DNA from: Burkholderia seminalis DSM 23518 | GTDB taxonomy: Bacteria > Pseudomonadota > Gammaproteobacteria > Burkholderiales > Burkholderiaceae | Length of the DNA: 64,000 nt | Reading direction: 5' to 3' | Assembly: GCF_902832885.1 (NCBI RefSeq) | Contig: NZ_CADFDK010000009.1 | Span: 223,814-287,813 of the forward strand | In this document: positions 63,914-64,000 of the stretch, piece after piece | Position numbering within the stretch: the first letter of the stretch is position 1 | Layout of the letters: the number at the start of each line of letters is the position of its first letter | The notes under the pieces: generated by a model | What the model was told of the DNA's origin: nothing | Database searches by the model: none | What the model saw: the letters and a program-made list of their open reading frames with translations, nothing else | Translations under genes and position numbers: made by a program

Positions 63914-64000
63914 GTGCCCCTATGTGTTTCGTCAAGCGTTAGGGGCTGACTTGGGTTGGTAAATGGTGCCGTCGCGCAGCATGGCGAACAGGACGTCGCA
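63914..64000 (-). mobile_element. Insertion sequence, end only (IS110-like)
   Basis: The last 87 bases do not continue the oxidoreductase. They include a minus-strand transposase end and, around it, a 7-bp inverted repeat GCCCCTA/TAGGGGC (63916-63922 and 63940-63946). The edge is placed where the oxidoreductase homology stops; it could be 1-3 bases earlier because of the G run. The rest of the element lies outside the window. Confidence 0.7.
63932..64000 (-). CDS. Transposase C-terminus, IS110-like, partial
   Basis: On the minus strand the frame is open from the window edge to a TGA at 63932-63934 and gives 22 residues (CDVLFAMLRDGTIYQPKSAP and two more). The CDVLFAMLRDGT pattern resembles the C-terminus of IS110/IS116/IS902-type transposases. 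Only the last residues are visible, so the family call is tentative. Confidence 0.55.
   Translation of the reverse strand, partial: CDVLFAMLRDGTIYQPKSAPNA

Noticed and set aside
1-64000. tRNA, rRNA, CRISPR or prophage content
   Set aside because: No cloverleaf, rRNA-like tract, regular repeat array or phage structural gene was seen; the only mobile DNA recognised is the IS at the right end.

Overview
The window is GC-rich (about two thirds G+C) chromosomal DNA from a betaproteobacterium, almost certainly Burkholderia and most likely the B. cepacia complex. The evidence is the combination of an RND pump with an IrlRS-type two-component system, an Omp_C-like porin, a DUF4148 protein, many LysR/AraC/IclR/GntR/MarR regulators each beside a small catabolic or transport unit, and strong GC3 codon use. 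It reads as an accessory metabolic region of a secondary chromosome. No rRNA, tRNA, CRISPR array or replication origin was seen.

Layout. 0-4 kb: the 3' end of an outer-membrane barrel gene, then an aldoxime dehydratase (oxd) and an amidase with a hairpin between them, then their likely AraC-type activator, which is frameshifted in a run of seven G. 4-12 kb (minus strand): an RND tripartite efflux pump in the order permease, adaptor, outer-membrane factor, followed by its response regulator and sensor kinase; four of the five joints are 40 bp or less, and two overlap by 4 bp. 12-21 kb: a Crp/Fnr-family regulator divergent from an acyl-CoA synthetase, a Cache-domain chemoreceptor, a YqaA-like membrane protein, a Kch-like potassium channel, a LysE exporter divergent from an Lrp regulator, and a 47-residue orphan ORF with a clear promoter. 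21-27 kb: a regulator made of two fused IclR units, divergent from a variant metallo-beta-lactamase-fold enzyme and two tandem paralogous MFS anion transporters. 27-35 kb: a PAS/GGDEF diguanylate cyclase, an SDR divergent from a GlxA-type regulator, an epoxide hydrolase, a cupin divergent from a MarR regulator with an MFS exporter. 35-39 kb: a LysR regulator divergent from an omega-amino-acid:pyruvate aminotransferase and mmsA (a beta-alanine degradation module ending in a strong terminator). 39-47 kb: a small secreted protein, a DMT transporter remnant abutting an AraC gene, a cytochrome P450, and a LuxR/APC permease/P1 peptidase unit. 47-56 kb: a FUSC exporter divergent from a LysR regulator, a DUF4148 protein, a porin, a CodA-type cytosine deaminase and a ClC channel. 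56-60 kb (minus strand): GntR, SDR, BKACE-type beta-keto acid cleavage enzyme and MFS transporter, a hydroxy-acid catabolic operon. 60-64 kb: an IclR regulator divergent from a polar amino acid ABC transporter whose operon continues into an FAD oxidoreductase gene broken by an insertion sequence at the right end.

The common pattern is a local regulator plus an importer plus one or two enzymes for a specific carbon or nitrogen source. The most notable items are lesions and unusual architectures: the G7 frameshift in the presumed oxd regulator, the insertion sequence in the amine/amino-acid oxidase gene, the DMT transporter deletion scar, the double-IclR fusion, and metal- or substrate-site substitutions in the MBL-fold enzyme and the cytosine deaminase homologue. 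I did not find a completely new system; the candidates closest to undescribed are the double-IclR regulated unit and the 47-residue ORF with its palindromic operator.
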